Positions 7,260-16,974 of a stretch of 64,000 bases of DNA are shown here, piece by piece. The stretch comes from Nostoc edaphicum CCNP1411 (GTDB lineage Bacteria > Cyanobacteriota > Cyanobacteriia > Cyanobacteriales > Nostocaceae). Position numbers and translations under genes: made by a program. The DNA is taken from contig NZ_CP054698.1 in the NCBI RefSeq assembly GCF_014023275.1, positions 1,922,001 to 1,986,000 of the forward strand, read 5' to 3'. The notes beneath the pieces are model-generated. The model searched no databases and was not told the origin of the DNA. It was given only the letters and a program-made list of their open reading frames with translations. Position 1 is the first letter of the stretch. Every line of letters begins with the position of its first letter.

Positions 7260-8303
7260 ATGAGTAATCAACTACAAGACTACAATCCCAGCGGCGTAGG
7301 TGAAGTAAATGGCAACCTCTTAGGTTTGCCTTGCGATTACGAGTCTGCAAACCTGATTGTCTTTGGTGTGCCGTGGGAAGTCACTGTTTCCTATGGTGCT
7401 GGCACTGCTAACGGCCCACAGCGAATTCTAGATGCTTCGACTCAACTAGATTTGTTCGATTTTGATAACCCTAATGGTTGGAAGCAGGGAATTTTCATGG
7501 TGGAAATTCCCCAAGATATTTTAGAGAAGAACACATACTATCGTACTTTGGCAGCAAAAATTATTGAGCGATTAGCCCAAGGTAAACAACTTTCAGATAC
7601 ACCAGATTTAACACCTGTGCTGACAGAAATTAATCAGGCTGGTGAACAGGTTAATCAATGGCTGTTTGAAAATTGTCAAGAAGCAATTAATCATGGTAAG
7701 CGAGTTGCAGTCATTGGTGGAGATCACAGTTCACCTTTAGGTTATTTTCAAGCATTAGCGGCTAACTACCCAAACTATGGCATTTTGCATATTGATGCCC
7801 ACGCAGATTTACGCGATGCTTATGAGGGATTTGAGTTTTCTCATGCGTCTATCATGTTTAATGCGATGAAAATACCGCAAATTTCCAAGCTGGTGCAGGT
7901 GGGTTTGCGTGATATTAGTCATGATGAAGTGCAAATGATTGACCAATCTGATAGTCGCATTATTGCTTATTACGACCCAGCTATTAAGCAAAAGCTTTAC
8001 TCTGGAACAACTTGGATTGATTTATGCCGAGAAATTATCAGTCATTTACCTGAGTATGTTCATATTAGCTTTGATATAGATGGTCTAGATCCAAAACTCT
8101 GTCCGAGTACAGGTACTCCTGTTCCAGGTGGGTTGGAATTAGAGCAAACTTTTTGTCTGTTCCGGGAATTAGTCAATAGTGGCAGAAAAATTATTGGCTT
8201 TGATATCTGCGAAGTCGGTGATGCCGAGTGGGATGGTAATGTTGGAGCGCGGGTAGTTTACAAGCTGGCAAACTTGATGGATTTATCTCAGCAGAAAATA
8301 TAA
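7260..8303 (+). CDS. Ureohydrolase (agmatinase/arginase/guanidinase family)
   Basis: 347 residues. The dinuclear metal motifs are complete: GGDHSSPLGY, DAHADLRDAY and SFDIDGLDPKLCPSTGTPVPGG. The enzyme therefore hydrolyses a guanidino group to release urea. Cyanobacterial members annotated speB include agmatinase-like proteins and the Ni-dependent guanidine hydrolase GdmH; the substrate cannot be settled by eye, and no hypA/hypB-like chaperone gene lies beside it. ATG at 7260 is chosen because the product then begins MSNQLQDYNPSGVGEVNG; the frame is open upstream through repeat DNA only. Confidence 0.85.
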   Translation: MSNQLQDYNPSGVGEVNGNLLGLPCDYESANLIVFGVPWEVTVSYGAGTANGPQRILDASTQLDLFDFDNPNGWKQGIFMVEIPQDILEKNTYYRTLAAKIIERLAQGKQLSDTPDLTPVLTEINQAGEQVNQWLFENCQEAINHGKRVAVIGGDHSSPLGYFQALAANYPNYGILHIDAHADLRDAYEGFEFSHASIMFNAMKIPQISKLVQVGLRDISHDEVQMIDQSDSRIIAYYDPAIKQKLYSGTTWIDLCREIISHLPEYVHISFDIDGLDPKLCPSTGTPVPGGLELEQTFCLFRELVNSGRKIIGFDICEVGDAEWDGNVGARVVYKLANLMDLSQQKI

Positions 8304-8348
8304 GCGATAAAATTTTGGCAGAGTGGCAATGATACTAAACTCAAGGCG

Positions 8349-8900
8349 ATGACAACAGCAACTCCTTCGTCTCTCACCCTCAAAGAATTCCTCAAACTGC
8401 CAGAAACCAAGCCTGCCAGTGAGTTTATTGACGGTCAAATTTACCAGAAACCTATGCCTCAAGGCAAACACTCTCGTTTGCAACTCAGGTTTTGTGATGC
8501 TGTAAATCAAGTTGCCGAAAGCTCACAAATTGCCCTCGCCTTTCCAGAATTGCGCTGTACATTTGGTGGACGTTCTATTGTTCCCGATGCTGCTGTATTC
8601 ATTTGGGAACGAATTCCTTTTGAAGCTGATGGCGAAGTACCCAATGCTTTTGAAATTTATCCCGACTGGACTGTAGAAATTCTTTCACCTGAGCAAAGAG
8701 CTACTAAAGTTATCAGTAATATTTTGCACTGCCTTAAACATGGTACTCAGCTAGGATGGTTAATTGATCCAGAGGAACGACTGATTTTAGCATTTTTACC
8801 AGGACACGAACCTATTGAGTTGATAGGTAGCGATCGCCTTCCCACACCAAAGTTTTTAACACTGGATTTGACGGTTGAGCAGGTTTTTGGGTGGCTATAG
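8349..8900 (+). CDS. Uma2 family (DUF820) putative endonuclease
   Basis: 183 residues. Uma2/DUF820 features: SLTLKEFLKLPETKPASEFI at the N-terminus, ELRCTFGGRSIVPDAAVFIW with the PD-motif Asp, and WTVEILSPEQ as the E-x-x motif region. This PD-(D/E)XK-related family is greatly expanded in cyanobacteria and its function is unknown. The stop codon lies within the left end of the inverted-repeat element at 8896-8990, so the element may have trimmed the C-terminus slightly. Confidence 0.88.
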   Translation: MTTATPSSLTLKEFLKLPETKPASEFIDGQIYQKPMPQGKHSRLQLRFCDAVNQVAESSQIALAFPELRCTFGGRSIVPDAAVFIWERIPFEADGEVPNAFEIYPDWTVEILSPEQRATKVISNILHCLKHGTQLGWLIDPEERLILAFLPGHEPIELIGSDRLPTPKFLTLDLTVEQVFGWL

Positions 8901-8990
8901 CGGTTCCCGATCTAGTGAGGTACGTTTTTAAAGCTATTAACCTTGGTGAGCAAGATTTAGGTGTACCTCATTTGCCTGGGAAACGCTATA
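8896..8990. repeat. Inverted-repeat element abutting Uma2 gene
   Basis: Ends TATAGCGGTTCCC (8896-8908) and GGGAAACGCTATA (8978-8990) are inverted, and inner parts GTGAGGTAC and GTACCTCA also pair, so the 95-bp unit can fold into a long hairpin. It carries no gene. Confidence 0.65.
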
Positions 8991-9288
8991 ACCCTCTTCT
9001 GTCACTCTCCGAAAACATTTGCCTTTTCTAAAATCTAGAGCCTTTGTATAACAAGCGATTGCGCGATTATTTTCTAATAACAAATACAAGTCCTATTTTT
9101 TTCTAATAGTATAGCTTGTATTGATTGCCTCATGAGGCTTCTAGCGATCACTTTCCCGGAAAGTGACAGAAGAGGGATAATACCAATTCGTAATTCGTAA
9201 TTGGAACACGAATTGTCGAGTAAAAAGGTCGTAGGAGTAGCCCGTCGGAGACATCGCTTCACCTTTAAACTTCACTAATAGTCTATTT
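8991..9288. other. Intergenic spacer with short repeats
   Basis: No gene is seen. It contains an AATTCGTAATTCGTAATT run near 9185-9202 and a GC-rich repeat piece near 9235-9255. It is the 3' flank of the LRR-Roc-COR-TIR gene on the minus strand. Confidence 0.5.
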
Positions 9289-12200
9289 TTACTCATCTAA
9301 ACGGTGTGCGATCGCATTCAGCAATTCCTCAAACCCTGATTTGCTGTGAATATCAGGTGTGAGTGTGTTCATATCTTTTAGCAGGTTAGTCAGTTCCGCG
9401 ATCGTGTTGCGAATCTCGGTGTATTGGTCAATTTCCTCACGAAATCCTTGCAAATTCGCTGCACTAACGCTTCTCATCCCTTCATCTAATTCTTTAATTT
9501 TGTCTTCCCAATGCTTAATATATTGAAGTCTTGCAATAGGGTTATAAATTTGAGCATCCGACAACACAATCGGGAAAATTCGATTATAAAATTCACCATT
9601 CTTAGCAATTTGCACTAGCTCAAACATGCAATTGGGAGATTTTAAATACTTGTCACTAATAACTACGATCGCACATTTACCCCGTCCAATCCGTTCCATG
9701 AAGACTTTAATTAATCCTTTGTAGCCCAAATCGCGTTTATCACGGATAATTTTGATTCCTTTTGCCTGGAAAGTCCCATCTAGTTTATTGACAAATTGCT
9801 CACTTTCTCCCCCCCAAGCATAAGAGATGAAAATTTCCTTCTCGAATTCCATTGCAGAGTGACTATTCACGATCTTTTTTTGTTCTTCTTCACTATCTCG
9901 TAAACGATGGGTCAATGATTCATTTCTCTCTTGCTCCAGTTCGCTTTGCAACTGTGCAACTTGGGGGTTGAGTTCCCCATCTGTTTTAATGGCTTGAAAC
10001 ATAACATCATCAATTAACCTGCGGACATCTACCATTTCATAGCTGTTTTCGCACTCAATTTGGTAACGGCGATCGCTCAAGCGTTTGTTGAGTTTCTCTA
10101 GAGAATAGGAATAAGGTGTGGGCAGATTTTTGCAAGTCTCGCAATTACAAGGAACTAAAGTTTGATATTGCAAACGTTCGTAAGAGTTGTGGATTTTTTC
10201 GAGTTCATGAGTGACAACAGCCATTAATTCTTTTTTGCGGTTTCCGGCTACACGGATTTGAATTTCCCGTTGATTGTATTTTTCAATGATTTCAGCACGA
10301 GTTTGGTCTTTGTTGAGAACAACACCGCTTTTCCAAACGAGTTTTTGCTGTTCAATCCAAGGATGCGTTTCGACAATAAAGTGGGTGAGGATGCCTTTGG
10401 GCATGAATGTATAGGTGTAGCGCAGGATTAGGTTATTGCGATCGTCCCAGGTATATTCAGCTTTTTCAATGGAAAGTAATTGAGGCGCAATATAGGTGTC
10501 ACGGCGACCAGGAATTTTGTAGCAAAGCTTGAATCGCATCATTAATTGAAGTAGTTCATCGTGCATATCAGCATATTCGCTACGTTTCCAAACATCTTCG
10601 AGGCCTTCTTTGGTAAAACAACCTAGATTTTGCTTGACAGTTTGATTATCTAAAACTTTGTAAACAGCAGTTGTACCCCATTCCGGTTTTAGGATGACGT
10701 AGTGTTTGAGTGTAGAATCGTCTTGAAAATGGAGGCAAACGCCAAGGTCATGGAGATAGCTGCTTAAGCGCAGCATATCTTTACGGTCAGTTAAATTATT
10801 GAGTTGGCAAAGGTTACAGTATTCTGCAAAGCTAATGTAATTTCGGGAATAGTTCTCTAACGCTGCTCTGACTCTTACCCAGAGTTTTGGTAGAGGTGTA
10901 CCAATATGGTCAAGATTGCTGATGTATAGCTGAATAGCGTCTTTAATCTCCGCTAAACCGCGATTAGTATCTAAATTGGTTGCCAGTATTTTCTCCAGAT
11001 TGCTGAATTCTCCTCGTAACTGTCCTCCATCAACTTCGCACTGACGGTCTTGTTTTTCGTTTTTGATAATAAAAACTGGGCTTTTGTCGCTCAAAAGTTC
11101 GACAACCTTCAGCCACCAGTAAAAATCAGTGTTTTCTTTGCGAGTGTCAGCAACTAAAGCATAGAGAGAACGCTTGCTGAGGAAAAACTGATGGGTTTGG
11201 TGGTAGATTTCCTGACCGCCAAAATCCCAGATGTTGACGCGAAAATCTTTGCCATTGGGCAGTGTAAAGTGCCATTGGATCACTTCAATGCCTTCGGTTG
11301 ATTTTTCATCTGGCTGTAGTTTATAGTTTTCATCCTTGATTTTCTTAGCTAAAGACGTTTTGCCGGCTCCCCCTTCGCCAACAATCAAGAATTTTGCTTC
11401 GTAGAATGGTTCGGTTTCGGCTGGATCTTGCACTCGAAAATAGAAATCGAGAATTTCATTCACATCGCCTGGATCTTGTTTTAAATCTTTTGACCCCAAA
11501 ATCTCAGGTGGAATGGGGACTGGGTTACTACGAAGATCCAGCTTGTTCAGATTTGGCTGTTGCCTAATTTCCGACGGCAGACTGCTTAGTTGATTGTCAC
11601 TGAGGTTGAGGGTTTGCAGGTTGGTGAGTTCGATTATTTCCGGTGGCAGACTGCTCAGTTTATTGTCACTGAGGTTGAGGGTTTGCAGGTTGGTGAGTTT
11701 GACTATTTCCGGCGGCAGACTGCTCAGTTGATTTCTGCTGAGGTTGAGTGTTTGGAGGTTGGTGAGTTTGATTATTTCCGGCGGCAGACTGCTCAGTTTA
11801 TTCCAGGTGAGGTCGAGGGTTTGCAGGTTGGTGAGTTCGACGACTTCCGGTGGCAGACTGCTCAGTTTATTCATACCAAGGGACAACGATTGCAAGTTAA
11901 TGAGTTCGACGATTTCCGGTGGCAGACTACTCAGTTGATTAATGCTGAGGTCGAGGGTTTGCAGGTTGGTGAGTTCGACTATTTCCGATGGTAGACTGCT
12001 CAGTTTATTCCAGGTAAGGAAAAGCAATTCCAGTTTGGTGAGTTGTCCTATTTCCGGGGGCAAACTGCTCACTTGATTCCAAGTGAGGTTGAGCGATCGC
12101 AGGTTGGTGAGTTGGACAATTTCCGGTGGCAGACTGCTCAGTTGATTACTGCTGAGGTCGAGCAATTGTAGGTTGGTGAGTTGGACAATTTTCGGTGGCA

Positions 12201-12429
12201 GACAGCTGACTTGATTACTGCCGAGGTCGAGCGATTGCAGCTTAGTCAGTTGTCCAATTTCCGGTGGTAAACTCCTTAGTTTATTGGAGGTGAGGTCAAT
12301 CGATCGCAGGTTGGTGAGTTGTCCTATTTCCGGTGGCAGCGTTGTTAAGCCTTTGCCAGAAAGGTCTAATTTTGTCACCTTGTCTCTGACAGCTTGTTCA
12401 ATAATTTTCAGCAGTTCTTCGTTAGTCAT
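9289..12429 (-). CDS. LRR-Roc-COR-TIR protein (ROCO family)
   Basis: 1046 residues. Residues about 15-310 hold about 12 leucine-rich repeats of 23 residues (LPPEIxxLTNLQxLDLSxNxLSS). A Roc GTPase domain follows with P-loop VGEGGAGKTSLAKK near residue 349, NIWDFGGQEIYHQTHQFFL as G3, and IIKNEKQD as G4. A COR domain spans about 520-780, including a CNCETC cysteine cluster. From about 860, EKEIFISYAWGG begins a TIR domain with RDKRDLGYKG and the candidate catalytic Glu in SPNCMFELVQIA. Roc-COR is a nucleotide-controlled dimer switch; bacterial TIR domains are often NAD+ hydrolases in anti-phage systems. An LRR sensor, GTPase switch and TIR effector in one chain suggests a self-contained immune or cell-death protein (inference). 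It stands alone with no co-oriented neighbours. Confidence 0.92.
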   Translation of the reverse strand: MTNEELLKIIEQAVRDKVTKLDLSGKGLTTLPPEIGQLTNLRSIDLTSNKLRSLPPEIGQLTKLQSLDLGSNQVSCLPPKIVQLTNLQLLDLSSNQLSSLPPEIVQLTNLRSLNLTWNQVSSLPPEIGQLTKLELLFLTWNKLSSLPSEIVELTNLQTLDLSINQLSSLPPEIVELINLQSLSLGMNKLSSLPPEVVELTNLQTLDLTWNKLSSLPPEIIKLTNLQTLNLSRNQLSSLPPEIVKLTNLQTLNLSDNKLSSLPPEIIELTNLQTLNLSDNQLSSLPSEIRQQPNLNKLDLRSNPVPIPPEILGSKDLKQDPGDVNEILDFYFRVQDPAETEPFYEAKFLIVGEGGAGKTSLAKKIKDENYKLQPDEKSTEGIEVIQWHFTLPNGKDFRVNIWDFGGQEIYHQTHQFFLSKRSLYALVADTRKENTDFYWWLKVVELLSDKSPVFIIKNEKQDRQCEVDGGQLRGEFSNLEKILATNLDTNRGLAEIKDAIQLYISNLDHIGTPLPKLWVRVRAALENYSRNYISFAEYCNLCQLNNLTDRKDMLRLSSYLHDLGVCLHFQDDSTLKHYVILKPEWGTTAVYKVLDNQTVKQNLGCFTKEGLEDVWKRSEYADMHDELLQLMMRFKLCYKIPGRRDTYIAPQLLSIEKAEYTWDDRNNLILRYTYTFMPKGILTHFIVETHPWIEQQKLVWKSGVVLNKDQTRAEIIEKYNQREIQIRVAGNRKKELMAVVTHELEKIHNSYERLQYQTLVPCNCETCKNLPTPYSYSLEKLNKRLSDRRYQIECENSYEMVDVRRLIDDVMFQAIKTDGELNPQVAQLQSELEQERNESLTHRLRDSEEEQKKIVNSHSAMEFEKEIFISYAWGGESEQFVNKLDGTFQAKGIKIIRDKRDLGYKGLIKVFMERIGRGKCAIVVISDKYLKSPNCMFELVQIAKNGEFYNRIFPIVLSDAQIYNPIARLQYIKHWEDKIKELDEGMRSVSAANLQGFREEIDQYTEIRNTIAELTNLLKDMNTLTPDIHSKSGFEELLNAIAHRLDE
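11520..12345 (-). repeat. 69-bp coding tandem repeat (12 LRR units)
   Basis: The N-terminal third of the LRR-Roc-COR-TIR gene is a tandem array of about twelve 69-bp units, each encoding one 23-residue leucine-rich repeat. Similarity between units at the DNA level is high, which allows gain or loss of repeats by recombination. The antisense frames through the array are open because of this periodicity and are not genes. Confidence 0.85.
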
Positions 12430-12687
12430 TTGGGGTTTTATGGAGGCGATGCCTGACGACGAGTTGCTGCTTGGACGCGCAGCAGAAAAATTGACCTAAC
12501 TAATAATGTACCCTGTATCAAGGATTGCATTGAGGCAATGTGCGATCCTGTGGTTCTACGCTCCCCTTCACAACCTCATCATTCCACCTCTGAACTCCAA
12601 GCTTGCACCTTTGAACACGAACTGCCGAGTTAAAAAGGCGTTGGCGCAATCCGCCGCAGGTATCGCTTTGTTGACTTTGAGAATTGG

Positions 12688-12858
12688 GCAATTGCGATCG
12701 CACAATTATCCCTGAGCAAGAAATCAAAGGCGATCGCCGCCTACCAAAAAGCCTTACGCCTCGACCCTAACGTTGAAATCTCTCACCATAATCTGGGATT
12801 AGCACTACAAGCTAATAGCTTCATCAATATTGATAATTCATGCTTAATCAAAATTTAA
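12688..12858 (+). pseudogene. TPR-protein fragment
   Basis: The frame reads SKAIAAYQKALRLDPNVEI then SHHNLGLALQANSF, the pattern of one tetratricopeptide repeat, and ends at TAA 12856-12858. There is no start codon or further repeat upstream; the upstream DNA (12600-12690) is repeat-like. It is a short relic of a TPR gene, not listed as an ORF because of its size. Confidence 0.55.
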
Positions 12859-13293
12859 AGAAATTATAGAAGAATCTCACCTCTTTTCATAGTACATTTT
12901 TTTGCTAGCTTCATCCCCAATAAAGTATATTTTTAATGTCTATCATGCTACAGATACTTTATTTATAAATAATAGTTTAGACTTACAAAACAACAAGCTG
13001 GAATACACATCTTAACTTAGTTTTAGCAAGGATTGTAAAGTATATTGAGGCACAACAAAAAAGGAAAACGCGAAAATATTTTTCATTTCTCTTTCCTTTT
13101 TAGTCAATACCTACACACTGAAAATCTGAAAAATCGCTCCCTCAACCAAGCCTTAAAAAAGGATGACTCTCTAGATCCAACTTGTTAAGGAGTTGAGAGA
13201 TATCTTGTGCATAAATCCTATTACCTTGCCATCGCCCTTATCCCTAAAACTTTCTTTCCAGTCACTAAATTTGGCTTGAGACTCTATAAGAAT
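12859..13293. other. Intergenic, AT-rich
   Basis: No gene is recognised. An inverted A/T-rich pair AAAAAGGAAA / TTTCCTTTTT near 13058-13100 could form a hairpin. A plus-strand frame is open from a GTG at 13207 and runs into the FAD oxidoreductase gene; see that entry for the start choice. Confidence 0.45.
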
Positions 13294-14823
13294 ATGCGAA
13301 ACGACTCTGGTAAAACTATTTCTATTTGGATGACAACGGCAGAAGTCCCAGATCAACTTGTGCTTACCGAAAATACTCATGCAGATGTGTGCGTTGTCGG
13401 TGCTGGGATAGCGGGGATGTCAACTGCCTATATGTTAACCTGCCAAGGTAAGTCAGTAGTCGTGTTAGATGATGGCCCCATTGGTGGCGGTCAAACGGCA
13501 AGAACAACAGCACACCTATCGAACGTGCTAAGTTATCCTTACCACGAACTGGAGCAAATGCACGGTAAAGAAGGTGTAAAACTTGTTGCCCAAAGTCATA
13601 CAACAGCAATTAATACTATAGAGGCGATCGCAACTCAAGAAAACATTAACTGTGACTTTGAGCGACTTGACGGCTATCTTTTTCCCCCAGACCTAAAATC
13701 AATAGATGAGATTCAGCAGGAGTTAGAAGCAGTACACCAAGCTGGACTTACTGATGTAGAAATGGTGAAAAAAGCGCCGCTGACTGATTTTGATACAGGA
13801 GCGTGTCTACGCTTTCCCCAACAAGGGCAATTTGACCCGCTGAAGTATCTAAGTGGGCTTGCAGAAGCCATTCAACGCCGTGGCGGTAGAATTTACACAG
13901 GAACACACGTAGAAAAAATCAAAGGTGGTTTACCCGCCCGCGTTGAGACGAGCAGTGGTAAAGTTGTAACAGCTGATGCTGTGGTAGTAGCCACCAACTC
14001 ACCAATCAGTAACTTGGCTACTATGCACTTTAAGCAGGCTCCATATATGACTTTTGTCATCGGTGCAAAAGTGCCTCGTGATTCTGTTTTTAAAGCGCTT
14101 TACTGGGATACCCTCGATCCTTACCACTACGTGCGAACCCAAAGCATTGACGAACAGTATGATGTATTAATTGTTGGCGGCGAAGACCACAAAACCGGAC
14201 AAGCTGACAATGCCTCCTCACGATATGCCAAACTCGAGACATGGACGCGAGAACGTTTCCCGATGGCACAGGAAGTTTTATTTCGCTGGTCAGGTCAGGT
14301 AATGAATTCTGATGATGGTATAGCCTACATTGGCAAAAACCCCTTTGACGAGGAAAACGTCTACATCGTCACCGGTGATACAGGCATAGGAATGACCCAC
14401 GGGACGATCGCGGGCATACTCTTAACAGATTTGATTTTAGGGCGAAAGAATACCTGGGCAGAGCTTTATGACCCATCGCGTGCGAGAATTAGTGGAGTAG
14501 GTGATTTTATATCTGAGAATATTAACGTTGCTACCCAGTATTTAGAGTGGGTGACACCAGGGGATGTTGATTCCGTCGAAAAAGTCACTCCCGGTACAGG
14601 TGCAGTCGTGCGGCGTGGTTTGACAAAAGTCGCAGCCTATCGAGACGAAAACGGTACATTGCACGAACATTCTGCAATCTGTACTCACCTCAATTGTATC
14701 GTCGCCTGGAATTCCTCAGAAAAAACCTGGGATTGCCCGTGTCACGGTTCGCGGTTTAATACGCAGGGACAGGTAATCAACGGGCCAGCCATTAATGGAC
14801 TAACACCAATGGAAAATAAATGA
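13294..14823 (+). CDS. FAD-dependent oxidoreductase with C-terminal Rieske domain
   Basis: About 509 residues from [13 protein letters not shown]. The FAD-binding Rossmann motif [16 protein letters not shown] and a DAO-type fold ([23 protein letters not shown]) are followed by a C-terminal Rieske [2Fe-2S] domain with CTHLNC and CPCHGSRF (C-x-H ... C-x-x-H). Such fusions occur in cyanobacteria and other bacteria, where the Rieske cluster could pass electrons to or from the flavin; the substrate is unknown. A GTG at 13207, after AAGGAG at about 13186, would add 29 residues without homology-like features, so ATG 13294 is preferred with moderate certainty. No operon partner. Confidence 0.85.
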   Translation: MRNDSGKTISIWMTTAEVPDQLVLTENTHADVCVVGAGIAGMSTAYMLTCQGKSVVVLDDGPIGGGQTARTTAHLSNVLSYPYHELEQMHGKEGVKLVAQSHTTAINTIEAIATQENINCDFERLDGYLFPPDLKSIDEIQQELEAVHQAGLTDVEMVKKAPLTDFDTGACLRFPQQGQFDPLKYLSGLAEAIQRRGGRIYTGTHVEKIKGGLPARVETSSGKVVTADAVVVATNSPISNLATMHFKQAPYMTFVIGAKVPRDSVFKALYWDTLDPYHYVRTQSIDEQYDVLIVGGEDHKTGQADNASSRYAKLETWTRERFPMAQEVLFRWSGQVMNSDDGIAYIGKNPFDEENVYIVTGDTGIGMTHGTIAGILLTDLILGRKNTWAELYDPSRARISGVGDFISENINVATQYLEWVTPGDVDSVEKVTPGTGAVVRRGLTKVAAYRDENGTLHEHSAICTHLNCIVAWNSSEKTWDCPCHGSRFNTQGQVINGPAINGLTPMENK

Positions 14824-14879
14824 AGTAGGCAAAGATTTTGGTGAGGGACTTAGACCGTTGTTCCCTCTGGTTGCCGCAG

Positions 14880-15121
14880 ACTACGGTATACACACAAGTC
14901 GAATTCCCCCCTTAGTCCCCCAATGCATTGGGGGGAAAAAAGAAATCTAGTTCCCTCCCCAATGCATCGGGGAGGGTTAGGGTGGGGTAAAAATGACGCG
15001 AAAAAACAGGTGAGCAAACTATTTCAGACTTGTGTATACACCGTAGCCTTTGCAAGGGAAGGGTTAGGGTGGGGTAAAACGCTGGTTAATCAGCTATTTC
15101 AGACTTGTGTGTACACCATAG
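14880..15121. repeat. Palindromic element, family 2 (MITE-like)
   Basis: The left end CTACGGTATACACACAAGTC (14881-14900) is inverted at 15028-15046 (GACTTGTGTATACACCGTAG) and again at 15102-15121, so a complete element of about 166 bp is followed by a partial second copy. The inside carries C-rich and G-rich runs that also pair (CCTCCCC / GGGGAGG). An 11-bp direct repeat GGTTGCCGCAG flanks the whole block (14869-14879 and 15122-15132), compatible with a target duplication. A fragment of the same family lies at 27606-27740. Confidence 0.7.
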
Positions 15122-15132
15122 GGTTGCCGCAG

Positions 15133-15845
15133 GAGACAGAGGAAAATATTCTTCTATTCCTCCTGCCTCCTGCCTCTCTTGTTAAACCCTTAATTCCTTT
15201 GGTGGCATCAGTTCGTATGTAAAAATATTCAGAAACTTTTTGTTGAGTGGGAAAACAGCCCACTTTTTTATTGTCAATGTAGTAAATATACGGGAACTTA
15301 TGGTTATGGGTTATGGTCAATATCTGATTAGCGTAGACGTAGACCGTCGCAGCCCTCTGTGTCCAATTTAACTTACCTTAATTCTTCGGAAAACAGCTGT
15401 TCGCATCTAAAAGTGCGTACAAATGCTGTTATTCGTTGTCATCTGTTCTTAAATTGTCTTTATATATACAATAATTACACTTTTTTAGTCAGATTAACGC
15501 AGACTTTAAACGCTTTCAAATCCATAAAATGCATGTTTGCTCATGGAAAAATTTTGTGATATTCAACCAAATATTACCATAATTCTTTATATCTATATTA
15601 AAAGTTTATGAAAGCTATATCAAACGACACCTCACACATTTTTGCAACCAAAAACCTATATACTGGACTAGACTTTGATCAATTTGAGACTTTTGTTAAT
15701 TGCAACACCAAAACTATTAATTTTTAGATGAAATACTAGCGTATCTTATAGTCTATAGTTTTTAAGGTTTAGTCAAAACTATATCCAGTATCATCAAAAA
15801 ACTGCAAACTTCATGTGGTGCAAAAATCAAGCGGGGAGTGAAAAC
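15133..15845. other. Intergenic, 0.7 kb
   Basis: No convincing gene. It begins with pyrimidine-rich CCTCCTGCCTCCTGCCTC repeats (about 15160-15176), then AT-rich DNA. A 66-codon frame at 15359-15559 has low-complexity composition and no ribosome-binding site and is left out. The last 200 bp are the promoter region of the squalene/phytoene synthase-like gene. Confidence 0.45.
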
Positions 15846-16676
15846 ATGAATTTACGTAGAGATGCATTGCAAATCCTCAAAGAAACTAGCCGAACTTTTT
15901 ATATACCAATTAGTCTTTTACCGCCAGGATTGCAAGAAGCAGTAGCATCAGCATATTTGTGTATGCGTGCCATTGATGAAATTGAAGATCATCCTGAATT
16001 AGATAATGTTACTAAAGCGAAGTTATTAAGAAGCATTAGCCTGACATTACAGGCAGGGGTTGATGGCTTCGCGGTAGATGCTTTCTTTGCAGGATTTAGT
16101 GGGTATGAGAATTCATTAGAAGAAGTCACTTTGAGCATTAGAGAATGGTCGCTGCTAGCACCAGACACCATTGCACCTCGAATTTGGGATGCCACTGCTG
16201 CAATGGCAGACCGGATGGCTTATTGGGCAGAAAGAAACTGGAAAATTTACACCGAAGCCGATTTGGATCGTTATACCTTTGGGGTTGCAGGTGCAGTGGG
16301 ATTGTTACTTTCGGACTTATGGGCTTGGTACGATGGAACACAAACGAACCGTACCCAGGCAATTGGATTTGGTCGGGGCTTACAAGCAGTTAATATCCTG
16401 CGTAACCATACTGAAGATTTGGGGCGTGGGGTAGAATTCTTCCCAGAGGGTTGGAATGTAGAAAATATGCAAGAGTATGCCCGGCGCAATCTAGCCCTGG
16501 CAGAAGCTTATACTAAAGACCTTCCTACTGGCCCAGCCTTAGATTTTTGCCAAATTCCCTTAACCTTGGCTAATGGAACTCTTGACGCCCTTGCTAATGG
16601 TAAAGAGAAACTCAGCCGTAGTGATGTTTTTGCCCTTATCGAACAATTGATTAGTGTAAACATGAAAGCTAGCTAA
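15846..16676 (+). CDS. Squalene/phytoene synthase family protein
   Basis: 276 residues. The first aspartate-rich region is AYLCMRAIDEIEDHPE, and the second is NILRNHTEDLGRG, near the canonical NxxRDxxED but with Asn in place of the first Asp. These regions bind Mg2+-diphosphate in head-to-head prenyl transferases that make squalene, phytoene or dehydrosqualene. No C-terminal membrane helix is present. ATG 15846 follows GGGGAGTG at a good distance; an earlier start would add 11 residues. No carotenoid or hopanoid genes adjoin it, so the product (and full activity, given the Asn) is uncertain. Confidence 0.85.
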   Translation: MNLRRDALQILKETSRTFYIPISLLPPGLQEAVASAYLCMRAIDEIEDHPELDNVTKAKLLRSISLTLQAGVDGFAVDAFFAGFSGYENSLEEVTLSIREWSLLAPDTIAPRIWDATAAMADRMAYWAERNWKIYTEADLDRYTFGVAGAVGLLLSDLWAWYDGTQTNRTQAIGFGRGLQAVNILRNHTEDLGRGVEFFPEGWNVENMQEYARRNLALAEAYTKDLPTGPALDFCQIPLTLANGTLDALANGKEKLSRSDVFALIEQLISVNMKAS

Positions 16677-16974
16677 ATTGCCTCCAAATTTGGGCATCCA
16701 AAATCCTACAGTGATTTTCTGTCGGAGAGCCAGTGTGGTCTTGGGGTTTCTCCAAGTAAAGCAACTGGCATTGGGCACTGCCCTCCAAATTTATCCGTGT
16801 AAGTATAATAAATTATCTTGTTCTAGCAGTCACTTTACGTAATATTAGCTAAACTTTAGCAACTCTTCAAAGGATTTCCAGCAAAAATGACCTGGCAGGA
16901 GTTGATTAATATCTAAATAATTGAAAGGGAGTATAACACTCCCCGTGATTATTCGTGCAGCGAGTTGAGAGTGC

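Noticed and set aside
11590..11994. 134-codon plus-strand frame
   Set aside because: It is the antisense shadow of the 69-bp LRR repeats; periodic translation without a start signal.
15359..15559. 66-codon plus-strand ORF
   Set aside because: No ribosome-binding site, odd composition, no family resemblance.
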